Assembly: GCA_900541335.1 (NCBI GenBank)
Contig: UQJC01000017.1
Span: forward strand, 1-40,013
Reading direction: 5' to 3'
From: an uncultured Prevotella sp.
GTDB taxonomy: Bacteria; Bacteroidota; Bacteroidia; Bacteroidales; Bacteroidaceae
DNA: 40,013 nt
The notes beneath the pieces were generated by a model that did no database searches, had not been told where the DNA came from, and worked only from the letters and a program-made list of their open reading frames with translations. This document shows positions 7,631 to 16,265 of the stretch, piece by piece (within the stretch, counting starts at the first letter, position 1; the number at the start of each line of letters is the position of its first letter). The translations under genes were made by a program, and so were the position numbers.

Positions 7631-8995
7631 ATGCTCCCACCCGCATTCCATACCCGCCTCAGCACCCTGCTCGGAAACACCGAAGCCGCCGCCCTCATTC
7701 AGGCTCTCACCGAAAGCGAACCGGCTACCAGCATTCGTTTGAATCCCACCAAGCCCTCGACTTGCTTTGCCGAGGCAAAACTCGTGCCCTGGTGCGAACA
7801 GGGACGTTATCTTGCCGAACGTCCCCGCTTTACGTACGACCCCTTGCTCCATGCCGGCTGTTACTACGTACAGGAAGCGGCGTCTATGTTTGTCGAACAA
7901 GCCTGGAAGGTAATCAGCCAAACGATTGAACCACACCGCGTGCTTGACCTTTGTGCTGCACCGGGCGGAAAGAGTACGTTGTGGCGTAGCTTGCTTCCCG
8001 ACAACTGTCTGCTGGTGGCTAACGAACCCATTCGCCAACGGGCGCAGATACTGGCAGAGAACTTGTGTAAATGGGGACATCCCGATGTCGTGGTCACTTC
8101 GGCTTTCCCGGCTGAGTTTGCTCCGCTTCACGAATTCTTTGACGTCATCGGTGCCGATGTGCCTTGTTCGGGAGAAGGCATGTTCCGTAAGGACGAAGGA
8201 GCCGTGGAAGAATGGTCACCCGAAGCGGTGGCGCACTGCGTAGAACGACAGTGGACCATCCTGACGGACATTTGGGACACGCTCAAACCCGGAGGTTACC
8301 TGGTGTACAGTACCTGTACGTTTAACCGCGAGGAAAACGAGGACCAGGTAGAACGCATCTGCCGCGAACTGGGAGCGGAAGCTGTGGCATTGTCAGTCGA
8401 CTCTGATTGGCAGATTACGGGCGATGTCACGGGACGCAACCTGCCCGTTTACCGTTTCTTTCCCCACCGAACCCAAGGCGAAGGACTCTTCCTTGCCGTG
8501 GTTAGAAAGACGGGGGAACCGACCTCTTCGCCTTCACGCAAACGCAAGGAAAGGGGAAAGAAAGAAGCAAGCGTGAGCGGAGGAGCACAACTTGCAGCCT
8601 GGCTGAAAGAGGCCGATGCATACAAGCTCTGGCAAGCGGACGAATCGCACATCGTGGCCTTGCGCAAGACGTTGGCTGACGACATGAAACAGGTTTGTCA
8701 AACGGTACGCGCCTTGACGGCTGGCATTACGATGGCAGAGGAAAAGGGACGGAAGCTGATTCCCCAACATGCCTTGGCACTTTCACTCGCACGCAACGAA
8801 GCCGCCTTCCCCTGCGTAGAACTGACCCTCGAACAAGCCCTGGCCTACTTGCGCCGCGAAGTGCTGGTGCTTCCTGCCGAAACACCCCGAGGCTACGTGC
8901 TGGCTTGTTATGAAAACCATCCGCTCGGATTTCTCAATAACCTCGGCGCACGCGCCAACAACCTCTACCCACAGGAATGGCGCATCCGACACTAA
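7631..8995 (+). CDS. rsmF: RsmF-type rRNA cytosine-C5 methyltransferase (NOL1/NOP2/Sun family)
   Basis: A 454-residue S-adenosylmethionine-dependent RNA m5C methyltransferase. The SAM site is at VLDLCAAPGGKST (about residues 105-117). The two cysteines used by this family are in DVPCSGEGMFRK (motif IV) and YSTCTFNREENE (motif VI, the nucleophile). The N-terminal part (NPTKPS, PRFTYDPLLHAGCYYVQEAAS) is the RNA-binding lead-in. A C-terminal PUA-like module ends in GFLNNLGARANNLYPQEWRI, which is the mark of the RsmF/YebU branch. A Lys/Arg-rich linker (SPSRKRKERGKKE) joins the two. The exact target base in 16S rRNA is not provable from sequence. Confidence 0.9.
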   Translation: MLPPAFHTRLSTLLGNTEAAALIQALTESEPATSIRLNPTKPSTCFAEAKLVPWCEQGRYLAERPRFTYDPLLHAGCYYVQEAASMFVEQAWKVISQTIEPHRVLDLCAAPGGKSTLWRSLLPDNCLLVANEPIRQRAQILAENLCKWGHPDVVVTSAFPAEFAPLHEFFDVIGADVPCSGEGMFRKDEGAVEEWSPEAVAHCVERQWTILTDIWDTLKPGGYLVYSTCTFNREENEDQVERICRELGAEAVALSVDSDWQITGDVTGRNLPVYRFFPHRTQGEGLFLAVVRKTGEPTSSPSRKRKERGKKEASVSGGAQLAAWLKEADAYKLWQADESHIVALRKTLADDMKQVCQTVRALTAGITMAEEKGRKLIPQHALALSLARNEAAFPCVELTLEQALAYLRREVLVLPAETPRGYVLACYENHPLGFLNNLGARANNLYPQEWRIRH

Positions 8996-9120
8996 AACTG
9001 CGTCGTTATCCTTCCCTGCAACCCTAACCCCAAAGGGGTGTGACCGGAAGGACTTCTCTTGCTCGCATTCAACGAAGTTCAACAATCGACCTCAGGAAAA
9101 GGTCATTGTAAAATAATGCG

Positions 9121-9129
9121 TATCTTTGC
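9121..9129 (+). promoter_or_regulatory. -7 promoter element of the amidase gene
   Basis: TATCTTTGC matches TAnnTTTGC and is 56 bp upstream of the amidase start codon. No good -33 TTTG at the usual distance. Confidence 0.65.
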
Positions 9130-9139
9130 ACCGCCTAAG

Positions 9140-9172
9140 AAAACGCTGAGAAAGCTCAGCGTTTTCCTTTTT
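9140..9172 (+). terminator. Terminator-like hairpin inside the amidase leader
   Basis: AAAACGCTGAG (9140..9150) pairs perfectly with CTCAGCGTTTT (9155..9165) across a 4 nt loop, followed by CCTTTTT. It lies between the -7 element at 9121 and the start codon at 9185. It may end rsmF transcripts reading through, or act as an attenuator of the amidase transcript. Confidence 0.65.
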
Positions 9173-9184
9173 GCCTTCACGTTC

Positions 9185-10558
9185 ATGAAATATATTCATA
9201 CCCTCCAGCGCTTCTTGCTGACTTTGGTCGTCCTGGTTATCGGGACCTTCTCTGGCATTTCTGCCCATGTTTCCAACCGTAATTTTGTACTCGTCATTGA
9301 TGCAGGGCACGGTGGACACGATGCAGGAGCCGTCGGTAGCTTTTCCAAGGAAAAGGACATCAACCTCAAGGTCGCGCTCGCCTTTGGCGCACTGGTAGAA
9401 AGTAACTGCCCGGACGTCAAGGTCATTTATACACGCCGACGCGACGTGTTCATCCCGTTGCAACGACGCGCCGACATTGCCAACGACAACAAGGCTGATC
9501 TCTTCATCTCGATTCATACCAACGCGTTGCCCAAGGGACGCATTGCTTACGGTTCGGAAACCTATACGCTCGGTATGGCACGTGCGAAAGCAAACTTGGA
9601 CGTGGCCAAACGAGAGAACTCGGTCATTGTGCTGGAGAACGACTACAAACGTACGTATGAGGGGTTTGACCCCAGTAAGGCTGAAAGCTACATAATCTTT
9701 GAAATCCTGCAGGACCGTCACATGAAACAGAGTGTGGATCTGGCTCGCTTTATCCAAAAGCAATACACCTCTTCGGGACGAACGGACAAGGGAGTGCACC
9801 AAGCGGGATTTCTCGTGTTACGCAATACAACCATGCCTTCGGTCTTAACGGAGTTGGGCTTTATCAGCACACCGGCTGAGGAACGTTACCTCAACTCTCG
9901 ACAAGGGGTGTCGGAACTGAGCCGCAGTATCTACAACGGTTTTCTAGCTTACCGCCGCCGTTACGACAAGAAGGCGCACGATGTGCCGGAGAACGTGGCG
10001 ACGAAGGTGGAGGAGGCTCCCGAATTATCGACCGCACCCAGAAAAAGAAACGTGGGAAGCAAGGATAAGCAGGTGGAAGTCGTTCCTATAGAGACTACCC
10101 CCACTGCGGAACTGGACAAAAAACAAGAAAAGGCAACGGAAGAACGGGAGAAAGCAGAAGCAACCGCGCAGCAGAAACAGCAGGCTGAACCCGCTACGAC
10201 CCGCACGGCACGAACCAGCCGACAAGTGGAGGAAACTCCGAAACGAACTACGGCTAAACCGACTGCAACACGCCGTAAGACCACGGCCAAACCTCGGGTG
10301 ACTTACCATATTCAACTCGGTGCTGGCCGCGTGGCGGTATCACCCAAGGATACCCAGTTTAAGGGCTTGGCAGTGAAGCGTGTAAAGGAAGGCAGCCTGT
10401 ATAAATACTATTACGGCACCTGCCACACCTATGCCGAGGCACTCCGTGCCCAACGCACAGCGCAAGCCAAGGTGAAAGGGGCCTACATGGTGGCTACGGT
10501 AGACGGTAAATCGGTTAGTATTCCCGAAGCTCGTACCCAAGAAAAGAAACATAAATAA
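9185..10558 (+). CDS. N-acetylmuramoyl-L-alanine amidase (Amidase_3) with SPOR-like C-terminus
   Basis: A 457-residue exported cell-wall hydrolase that cuts the amide bond between muramic acid and the stem peptide, used in daughter-cell separation and wall turnover. From the start at 9185 an N-terminal hydrophobic segment (residues 10-27) acts as signal or anchor. The Amidase_3 domain begins at VLVIDAGHGGHDAGA, where His42 is a zinc ligand; SIHTNA holds another His and VLTELGFIS the catalytic Glu. A long Lys/Glu/Thr/Arg-rich linker follows (about residues 270-375). The end (YHIQLGAGRVAVSPKD to ARTQE) has the shape of a SPOR domain, which binds denuded septal glycan. A longer frame opens at 9059 but runs through the promoter and hairpin, so 9185 is preferred. 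An MCE gene follows. Confidence 0.9.
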   Translation: MKYIHTLQRFLLTLVVLVIGTFSGISAHVSNRNFVLVIDAGHGGHDAGAVGSFSKEKDINLKVALAFGALVESNCPDVKVIYTRRRDVFIPLQRRADIANDNKADLFISIHTNALPKGRIAYGSETYTLGMARAKANLDVAKRENSVIVLENDYKRTYEGFDPSKAESYIIFEILQDRHMKQSVDLARFIQKQYTSSGRTDKGVHQAGFLVLRNTTMPSVLTELGFISTPAEERYLNSRQGVSELSRSIYNGFLAYRRRYDKKAHDVPENVATKVEEAPELSTAPRKRNVGSKDKQVEVVPIETTPTAELDKKQEKATEEREKAEATAQQKQQAEPATTRTARTSRQVEETPKRTTAKPTATRRKTTAKPRVTYHIQLGAGRVAVSPKDTQFKGLAVKRVKEGSLYKYYYGTCHTYAEALRAQRTAQAKVKGAYMVATVDGKSVSIPEARTQEKKHK

Positions 10559-10578
10559 AGGCATCGAACGCGGTGCCT
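10559..10578 (+). terminator. Probable terminator after the amidase gene
   Basis: AGGCATCG and CGGTGCCT pair with one T.G wobble across the loop AACG, starting right at the stop codon and followed by GCTTTAAT. The T-tract is weak. Confidence 0.45.
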
Positions 10579-10770
10579 GCTTTAATAAGGAAGGAGTCGA
10601 ATCGTTGAAGTGTCAAGCGAGACTTGGCGAACCGACTGAGATGACAGACTCGAATCCTTAGGCAGTTGATCAGTGGAAGAGTTGACAAGTTTATGTGGGT
10701 TATCCACGCTTACCCTTTAAACTCTTCAACTCAGAAACGTTAAAACTGAACATCATTCAAAGAAACAGCT

Positions 10771-11688
10771 ATGAAGAAAGAAATTAAAATTGCACTGACT
10801 GCCATCGTGGCATTGGTGCTGCTCTTCGTCGGACTGAATTTTCTCAAAGGCATCAATGTCTTTCAGTCTACCAACACGTATTACGTGAAATTCAAGGACG
10901 TGGCAGGACTTGCCATCTCCAACCCGGTTTATGCCAATGGTTATCCCGTGGGCATCGTGCGTACCATCGAATACGACTACGAACGCGGTGAAAAGGTGAT
11001 TGTCGGCGTAGAATTGGACGACGAAATGAAAGTGCCGGCTAAGACACGTGCCGAATTGGAAACGGAGCTCATGGGCGGCGTGAAGATGACGCTTATCTTG
11101 GGTCCGAACCCGACACAAAACCTCACACCGGGCGATACCCTCAGCGGAGGTATGCACAAGGGTATGATGGATAAGGTGCAAACCATGATGCCGACCTTTG
11201 AAAAGATGTTGCCTAAGTTGGATTCCATCATGACGAACCTCAACCGACTGACGGCTGACCCTGCCTTGGCAGAAATGTTGCACAACACGGCTGCGATGAC
11301 GAAGGAACTGAAGGAATCTTCACAACAGCTCAACGCGATGATGAAGAGCGACATCCCGCAGACAATGAAGCACTTGAAGAAGACAAGCGAAAATGCGGAA
11401 AAGCTCACTACGCAACTGGCGCAGCTTGACGTACAGGCTACGATGGCGAAGGTGAACCAAACGTTGGCAAACGCAGAACAGCTGACGAAGGATTTGAACA
11501 AGGTGACGGGTACGCTGAACACGAAGCTGCACAGCACGGACAACACCTTGGGACTCTTCCTCAACGACCGCAGTGTGTATGACAACCTCAACGGTACGTT
11601 GCAGAGTGCTGACTCGTTGCTCATTGACCTGAAAGCTCACCCCAAACGTTACGTTCACTTCTCCGTGTTCGGACGAAAGGATAAATAA
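10771..11688 (+). CDS. MlaD/MCE family protein
   Basis: A 305-residue envelope protein. Residues 8-24 form one N-terminal membrane anchor (IALTAIVALVLLFVGLN). The MCE domain follows at about residues 34-115 (YYVKFKDVAGLAISNPVYANGYPVGIVRTI, then AELETELMGGVKMTLILG). The rest is a long amphipathic helical region with many Leu, Gln and Lys residues (TNLNRLTADPALAEML onward), as in MCE proteins whose helices form a lipid tunnel. MlaD-type proteins are the substrate-binding subunits of lipid-transfer ABC systems between the membranes. No permease or ATPase gene is adjacent here, so its partners must be elsewhere. An amidase gene followed by an MCE gene is a familiar order in Bacteroidales, from memory. 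Confidence 0.88.
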   Translation: MKKEIKIALTAIVALVLLFVGLNFLKGINVFQSTNTYYVKFKDVAGLAISNPVYANGYPVGIVRTIEYDYERGEKVIVGVELDDEMKVPAKTRAELETELMGGVKMTLILGPNPTQNLTPGDTLSGGMHKGMMDKVQTMMPTFEKMLPKLDSIMTNLNRLTADPALAEMLHNTAAMTKELKESSQQLNAMMKSDIPQTMKHLKKTSENAEKLTTQLAQLDVQATMAKVNQTLANAEQLTKDLNKVTGTLNTKLHSTDNTLGLFLNDRSVYDNLNGTLQSADSLLIDLKAHPKRYVHFSVFGRKDK

Positions 11689-11717
11689 TAGGATTAGATC
11701 TTTAGATGATAGGATAC

Positions 11718-11749
11718 AAAGGGGACGCACCTCGCGGTGCGTCCCCTTT
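11718..11749 (+). terminator. Strong terminator hairpin after the MCE gene
   Basis: A perfect 14 bp stem (AAAGGGGACGCACC / GGTGCGTCCCCTTT) with loop TCGC, 30 bp after the MCE stop codon. Confidence 0.85.
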
Positions 11750-11756
11750 ACACTTT

Positions 11757-11791
11757 CTTCTCAACGCTTTACAAAAGGGAGCGTTGAGAAG
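11757..11791. terminator. Second hairpin, possibly bidirectional terminator
   Basis: A perfect 12 bp stem, CTTCTCAACGCT / AGCGTTGAGAAG, with an 11 nt loop, followed on the plus strand by ACTATTTTC. It lies between the convergent MCE and symporter genes. Confidence 0.55.
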
Positions 11792-11940
11792 ACTATTTTC
11801 TCGTTCGTCATAGAAGGACTAAACCCATAAATAAGGCTGAGCGACAATGCTTAAACCCAAGCGGTTATCAACTGATAAGCCGGAACGGTTGGCGATTTTA
11901 TCGACATCAGTCAAAGATTGACAAAGAGAACCGCCTTTAC

Positions 11941-13434
11941 TTAACGCGCTACACGCAAGGCCTCATCGGAACTTCGCCTTACCGAAGTTATCCACAGACC
12001 TGTGAAGGTAAGCATACCATTCAACAACAATAGTTCATAACCGAAGGTATAGCCCCACAACCGAGGAGCAAAATAGTCTAAAGCAGCGCAGAATACGGGA
12101 GCAAGAAGACACACGAAGGGTACAAACGTATCGGTAACAGAGCGACGAGTGAAAATGCCGTAAGCATAAAGTCCGAGCAAGGGACCATAAGTATAGGAAG
12201 CCATGACGTAAATGGCGTCTAGGACACTGGTATTGTTTGCTAAACGGAAGAGTACCATGCAAAGTACAAAGCAACCGACCATGCAGAGATGGACACGGTG
12301 GCGGATGCGACGAGCAGAGGCTTCGGAAAGGTCACCCCGCTCAATCTGCAATAAATCGATACAGACCGTTGTGGTGAGGGCTGTCAGCGCAGAGTCAGCA
12401 CTGGAGAAAGCTGCTGCCACAATACCTATGGTGAAGGGGATGATAACCCAATGTCCCAGCACCCCGGCACTGACGAGCGACGGCAGGAGTTCGTCAGAAG
12501 CGGCGGGAGGTGTGATACCCTCTGCTGCACAAAGGGCATAAAAAAGAATGCCCAAGCCTAAGAACAAGGCATTGACGGGAAGAAAGGTCAGTCCGTAAAC
12601 ACACATGTCCTTCTGGGCCTCCTGCAGGTTGCGACAAGTCAGGTTCTTTTGCATCATATCTTGATCAAGCCCAGTCATGACGATGACGATAAAGATACCA
12701 CTGAGAAATTGTCGCCAAAAGGCTTGCTTGCTCGCGGGGTCAAATTCCCACATGCGGCACTGAGGACTCTCGGCAATGAAGCGGAAGGTGTCAAGAAAGC
12801 CCAGGTCTAAGCGATGTGCGGCAATGACGCAAATGCCTAAAGCGGCAAAAAGGAGGCAGGCTGTCTGAAGGGCATCGGTGCGCACGATGGTCTGAATACC
12901 GCTCTGGCGGGTATAAAGCCAGATGAGGAAAAGCATGCCGATGGCAGTGAGCATGAAGGGAAGCCAGCCTGAACCCAACAAGGGATAGACGACAAACTGA
13001 CACAAGACCAAACAAACCAGATACAAGCGGGCGGCAGCTCCGGTAAGTTTACTGAGAAGAAAGAAGAGAGCTCCGGTACGGTGAGTGCGCCGTCCGAAAC
13101 GTTCGCCAAGCCAAGCATAAATGGAGGTGAGTTGCCACTTATAATACAAGGGGAGCAAGACGAAGGCAACAATCACATAGCCTACGATGAAGCCAAGACA
13201 CATTTGCAAATAGGTCATCCCTGTGGCCTGTGCCCAACCGGGAACGGAAATAAATGTGACACCCGAAATACTGGCTCCAATCATCCCAAAGGCGACCAAC
13301 CACCAAGGGGACTGACGTCCGGCACGAAAGAAGGCTTCATTGCCCCGAGCTCCCCGACGGGAGCTGCGACGGGAGATGTAAAGAAGTAGAAAGAAATAAG
13401 CGAACAGGGTCGCCAACATAAAAAAGGAAGACAT
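11941..13434 (-). CDS. Sodium:solute symporter (SSS family)
   Basis: A 497-residue inner-membrane carrier with about 13 hydrophobic segments. The N-terminus (LATLFAYFFLLLYISRRSS), the unwound first core helix region FGMIGASISGVTFISVPGWA, and AAAFSSADSALTALTTTVCIDLL in the later sodium-site helix fit the LeuT-fold SSS family, which couples Na+ entry to uptake of a sugar, amino acid, sialic acid or vitamin. The substrate cannot be told. It lies last in a minus-strand series after two small CD225-type genes, with a hairpin between. Start at 13434 gives MSSFFMLATLFAYFF with no upstream alternative needed. Confidence 0.88.
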   Translation of the reverse strand: MSSFFMLATLFAYFFLLLYISRRSSRRGARGNEAFFRAGRQSPWWLVAFGMIGASISGVTFISVPGWAQATGMTYLQMCLGFIVGYVIVAFVLLPLYYKWQLTSIYAWLGERFGRRTHRTGALFFLLSKLTGAAARLYLVCLVLCQFVVYPLLGSGWLPFMLTAIGMLFLIWLYTRQSGIQTIVRTDALQTACLLFAALGICVIAAHRLDLGFLDTFRFIAESPQCRMWEFDPASKQAFWRQFLSGIFIVIVMTGLDQDMMQKNLTCRNLQEAQKDMCVYGLTFLPVNALFLGLGILFYALCAAEGITPPAASDELLPSLVSAGVLGHWVIIPFTIGIVAAAFSSADSALTALTTTVCIDLLQIERGDLSEASARRIRHRVHLCMVGCFVLCMVLFRLANNTSVLDAIYVMASYTYGPLLGLYAYGIFTRRSVTDTFVPFVCLLAPVFCAALDYFAPRLWGYTFGYELLLLNGMLTFTGLWITSVRRSSDEALRVAR

Positions 13435-13473
13435 AAAAAGGGATTTAGCTTGTTAGCATCCTATCACAAGAAG

Positions 13474-13518
13474 AGGCTATGAAGCCTTCCTCAAAAACAA
13501 CGGAAGACTTCATAGCCT
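13474..13518 (-). terminator. Hairpin between the CD225 gene and the symporter gene
   Basis: AGGCTATGAAG pairs with CTTCATAGCCT, with an inner CTTCC/GGAAG pairing and a loop of about 11 nt. It lies about 53 bp after the small CD225 gene on the minus strand and about 40 bp before the symporter start. There is only a short T-rich run after it. Confidence 0.55.
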
Positions 13519-13570
13519 AAAGCTGGAAAAGTTTCGGATTCAACGGAAACCGAAGAAATGATTTACCGCA

Positions 13571-13867
13571 TCATAAATGAAGCTGGCTGGCTGCAGAGAC
13601 AAGGAAAGCAATGCCGTAAATTACTGACACGGCAAAGCCTGTGACAGCAGAAATGATGGCCCATTTACGAGCATTGGTTGAAGCGGCTTGCGCTTCGCGA
13701 TAATTGCCTGCGGCATAAAGGCTGTCGACCTTGGCTGCATATACTATGGAAACGATACCAAAGGGAAGACAACAAAGAATCGTAGAGAGAATGGCCCAAA
13801 CCAAATAGCTGTCGGGACGAGGCATGGGCGCCTGCGACTCGGGGCGTGCATAAGGATTATTTTCCAT
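13571..13867 (-). CDS. CD225/dispanin family small membrane protein
   Basis: A 98-residue protein with a short Pro-rich cytosolic head (NNPYARPESQAPMPRPDS) and two hydrophobic segments. The first reads YLVWAILSTILCCLPFGIVSIVYA, followed by the loop AKVDSLYAAGNYREAQAASTNARKW and the second segment. This is the CD225/dispanin pattern: a double Cys before LPFG, then the Ala-rich loop. Human IFITM proteins share the fold, but the bacterial members have no established function. It is a paralogue of the GYF-headed protein encoded 106 bp upstream on the same strand. It probably sits in the inner membrane. Confidence 0.85.
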   Translation of the reverse strand: MENNPYARPESQAPMPRPDSYLVWAILSTILCCLPFGIVSIVYAAKVDSLYAAGNYREAQAASTNARKWAIISAVTGFAVSVIYGIAFLVSAASQLHL

Positions 13868-13973
13868 CAGAAAGAAGAGATTAAAAAATTGAATAAGCTA
13901 AATTCATTCGGAACGGAGAAGCACGAGGCTCACCATGGGAAGCAAAGGGTAAGCTTTTCTAAAAGCGAAACTA

Positions 13974-14540
13974 CTAATTGAACAGCCAAACCCAGCCGCT
14001 TCCCAAAGCCAGACTAAAGCAACCGAGAATTAGTCCGATTATGCTCCATTTACGAGCGTCTTGAGAGGCTAAGACTGCCGCATTGTATTGCCCCGAATGG
14101 TAGAAACTATTGACTTGAAGTGACTTGACCAAAGCCACCACACCGAAGGGCAGACAACAACAGATGGTGACAACCAAAGCTTCTACCAAATAGGTTTTGG
14201 GGCAGGGCATCGGTGGATAACCTGAGTAAGACTGTTGTCCGGAATAAGTAGACGACGAATGCCCCCCGTAAGTAGAAGAACCGGTGGCTGAAGAATCAGG
14301 TGAAGCTGCCGTATCTGTCGGATTGGCATAACTGCCTGGAGGCGGAGGCGGTGGCATTCCGGGACCGGGTTGAGAAGCAAAAAAGCTTTGCAACTCGGGA
14401 ACTTGAGACGCAGGTGTCCAATTGTCCATGCCGCTACACCAAACGAGGGTTTGGGGAGTCACTCCGTGCTCAGCAAAATGTTCAGGAGATATCGGGCCAC
14501 ACTGGGTATGATGTGAATCAAGATAGAAATAAGATGACAT
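13974..14540 (-). CDS. GYF_2-like domain plus CD225/dispanin membrane protein
   Basis: A 188-residue protein. Residues 1-50 resemble a GYF_2 domain (YFYLDSHHTQCGPISPEHFAEHGVTPQTLVWCSGMDNWTPASQVPEL), a module that binds Pro-rich peptides. A linker of Pro, Gly, Ser, Thr and Tyr (about residues 55-110) follows. The CD225 part begins at PKTYLVEALVVTICCCLPFGVVALV and ends with a second hydrophobic segment. The downstream paralogue has the same core without the head; its Pro-rich N-terminus could be a GYF ligand, which is inference. I use the ATG at 14540; another at 14546 adds two residues. A -7 element lies at 14608..14616. Confidence 0.85.
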   Translation of the reverse strand: MSSYFYLDSHHTQCGPISPEHFAEHGVTPQTLVWCSGMDNWTPASQVPELQSFFASQPGPGMPPPPPPGSYANPTDTAASPDSSATGSSTYGGHSSSTYSGQQSYSGYPPMPCPKTYLVEALVVTICCCLPFGVVALVKSLQVNSFYHSGQYNAAVLASQDARKWSIIGLILGCFSLALGSGWVWLFN

Positions 14541-14607
14541 AAGCATGAGGTTTAAACGAAAGCAACAAAGAAATCAGAAAGACTTGCTCCGTGCTTACTG
14601 TGACAGG

Positions 14608-14616
14608 GCAAAATTA
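14608..14616 (-). promoter_or_regulatory. -7 promoter element of the GYF-CD225 gene
   Basis: The minus strand reads TAATTTTGC, matching TAnnTTTGC, about 68 bp upstream of the start codon and just downstream of the DUF2752 stop codon. Confidence 0.55.
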
Positions 14617-14662
14617 GGCACTTTCAGTCCAAGAAAAGAACAAATGTCAAGTTTTTTTGGCA

Positions 14663-15073
14663 TTATATGTGCAGAATGTTACGAACAACTCCCCAGGAAA
14701 AGAAAAGCACGATGTAAAGAAGAATGGCTACCTTACCTTCAAAGATGCGACGCCAACGTTCACGCCGTTCGCCACGCCACACCCATTCGGTCAGCATGAC
14801 CAGGAAAAGGTAAGGCAGGGAATAGATTAGGAATCGATTGTAAGCCCAAGCCTCAGCCCACGCACCGTGTAAAGCTGCATGGACGGCACGCTGTATGCCG
14901 CAACCGGGACAGGCGAATCCTGTCAACAGCTTGAATGGACACTTCGGTACCAAGGCATAATCTACGGGATTGAGAAAATAAAGCAGTAGCAACACGAGCA
15001 ACAAAATCACAAGTACCAACTGACGCTTGCGCCGCAACGGGACACGAGACGGAGGAGAAGGAGGAACGGACAT
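14663..15073 (-). CDS. DUF2752 domain protein
   Basis: A 136-residue membrane protein with a basic, Pro-rich N-terminus and three hydrophobic segments (about residues 17-37, 80-95 and 113-130). The diagnostic motif lies after the first segment: CPFKLLTGFACPGCGIQRAVHAALHGAWAEAWAYN, containing the CPxCGxxR pattern of DUF2752. The paired cysteines could bind metal or form a disulfide; the function of the family is not known to me. It precedes the two CD225-type genes on the same strand, so the three small membrane proteins may work together. Confidence 0.85.
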   Translation of the reverse strand: MSVPPSPPSRVPLRRKRQLVLVILLLVLLLLYFLNPVDYALVPKCPFKLLTGFACPGCGIQRAVHAALHGAWAEAWAYNRFLIYSLPYLFLVMLTEWVWRGERRERWRRIFEGKVAILLYIVLFFSWGVVRNILHI

Positions 15074-15270
15074 GACTAAAAAGAAGCGATGGAAAAGATT
15101 GGAGGAAAACGAAGAACAAACACAAGGAACGAATTATAGGCAAGAAGAAAGGCTATTCTACCGGAAAGGACAGGAAAGGAAGCACCAGACTGTACGAGCA
15201 GAAAATGCCGTTTCAGGCACAAACCCATTCGGGAATCTTCCCCGATGCTACCTTCTTTCCCTATGGGATG

Positions 15271-15307
15271 AAAAAGTCCCGCGCCCAAACAAGCCTGGAC
15301 ACGGGAC
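15271..15307 (-). terminator. Terminator of ksgA
   Basis: On the minus strand GTCCCG (15307..15302) pairs with CGGGAC (15281..15276), with additional G/C pairing inside the loop arms, followed by TTTTT (15275..15271). It lies about 47 bp after the ksgA stop codon. Confidence 0.7.
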
Positions 15308-15353
15308 GATAACACTTCTATGTATGATGAAGATAGCCTTGATGAAAAAAGGA

Positions 15354-16205
15354 TCAAACGGAGGCGGCCTCACTTTGCCCTACGGGCGTTCCCGTATAAT
15401 GCGCTTGTACCCGACGCGTCAAGTCAATGAAGTCGGCTACGGAGAGCTGTTCGGGACGACGGGTCAACAAGGGATCGGCCAAGAAATCAGTATGATCGGG
15501 CACCTGGTTGCCACAGCGTTGGTCGAGCTCGTGGAGCAAAGGCTTGATGGAACCTCGCATCATCTTGCGGCGTTGATTAAAGGTCGTCTTGACAACGCGC
15601 TTAAGCAAGGCCTCATCACAATCGGGTGCCTGGACTTCGTTGCGTGTCAAACGCACCACGGCACTGCGCACCTTGGGAGGAGGATTGAACACACCCGGTT
15701 CGACAGTAAACAAGTAGTCAACGTGGTAATACAACTGTACCAGTACGCTGAGAATGCCGTAGGCTTTACAACCCGGAGGCGCAGCTAAGCGTTCGGCCAC
15801 TTCTTTTTGAATCATTCCGGTACAACACGGAATCAAATGGCGGTAGTCAAGCATCTTGAAAAAGATTTGACTGCTGATGTTATAGGGATAATTGCCCGTC
15901 AAGACAAACGGCTGACCACCAAAGGTATGTTCGAGGTGCATCTTGAGAAAATCATCCTCAATAATGTTGGGTTCGAGTTGAGGAAATTCCTTGCGGAGAT
16001 AAGCCACACTCTCGAAGTCGATTTCAACGACTTTCAGCTCCCGCCCTTTGGGCAGAAGATACTGTGTCATCACGCCCATGCCGGGTCCCACTTCCAAAAT
16101 CGGCAAGTCGGGACAAGCATCCACAGTGTCTGCAATGGCGCGGGCTGTAGGCTGGTGAGTCAGGAAGTGCTGACCCAGAAATTTTTTAGGACGTACGGAG
16201 TTCAT
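15354..16205 (-). CDS. ksgA: 16S rRNA dimethyladenosine transferase KsgA (RsmA)
   Basis: A 283-residue SAM-dependent enzyme that dimethylates two adjacent adenines in helix 45 of 16S rRNA during 30S maturation. The opening VRPKKFLGQHFLT is the KsgA start signature. The SAM site is ILEVGPGMGVMT, with the acidic ribose ligand in VVEID. The catalytic NYPYNISS block and the C-terminal helical domain (NQRRKMMRGSIKPLL, RRPEQLSVADFIDL) complete the family pattern, and length is normal. The start at 16205 is immediately before the conserved N-terminus. A -7 element lies 61-69 bp upstream. Confidence 0.96.
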   Translation of the reverse strand: MNSVRPKKFLGQHFLTHQPTARAIADTVDACPDLPILEVGPGMGVMTQYLLPKGRELKVVEIDFESVAYLRKEFPQLEPNIIEDDFLKMHLEHTFGGQPFVLTGNYPYNISSQIFFKMLDYRHLIPCCTGMIQKEVAERLAAPPGCKAYGILSVLVQLYYHVDYLFTVEPGVFNPPPKVRSAVVRLTRNEVQAPDCDEALLKRVVKTTFNQRRKMMRGSIKPLLHELDQRCGNQVPDHTDFLADPLLTRRPEQLSVADFIDLTRRVQAHYTGTPVGQSEAASV

Positions 16206-16220
16206 CTACGGTATTTTTTC

Positions 16221-16229
16221 TACTTTTGC
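16221..16229 (+). promoter_or_regulatory. -7 promoter element of the flippase-like gene
   Basis: TACTTTTGC on the plus strand, about 95 bp before the GTG start at 16324. Confidence 0.5.
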
Positions 16230-16265
16230 GCAAACCGAGGCTGTGCGTCAACCGTTTCACGCGCT

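Noticed and set aside
15027..15788. A 253-codon open frame on the plus strand
   Set aside because: It overlaps the end of ksgA and its terminator in antisense and has no motif.
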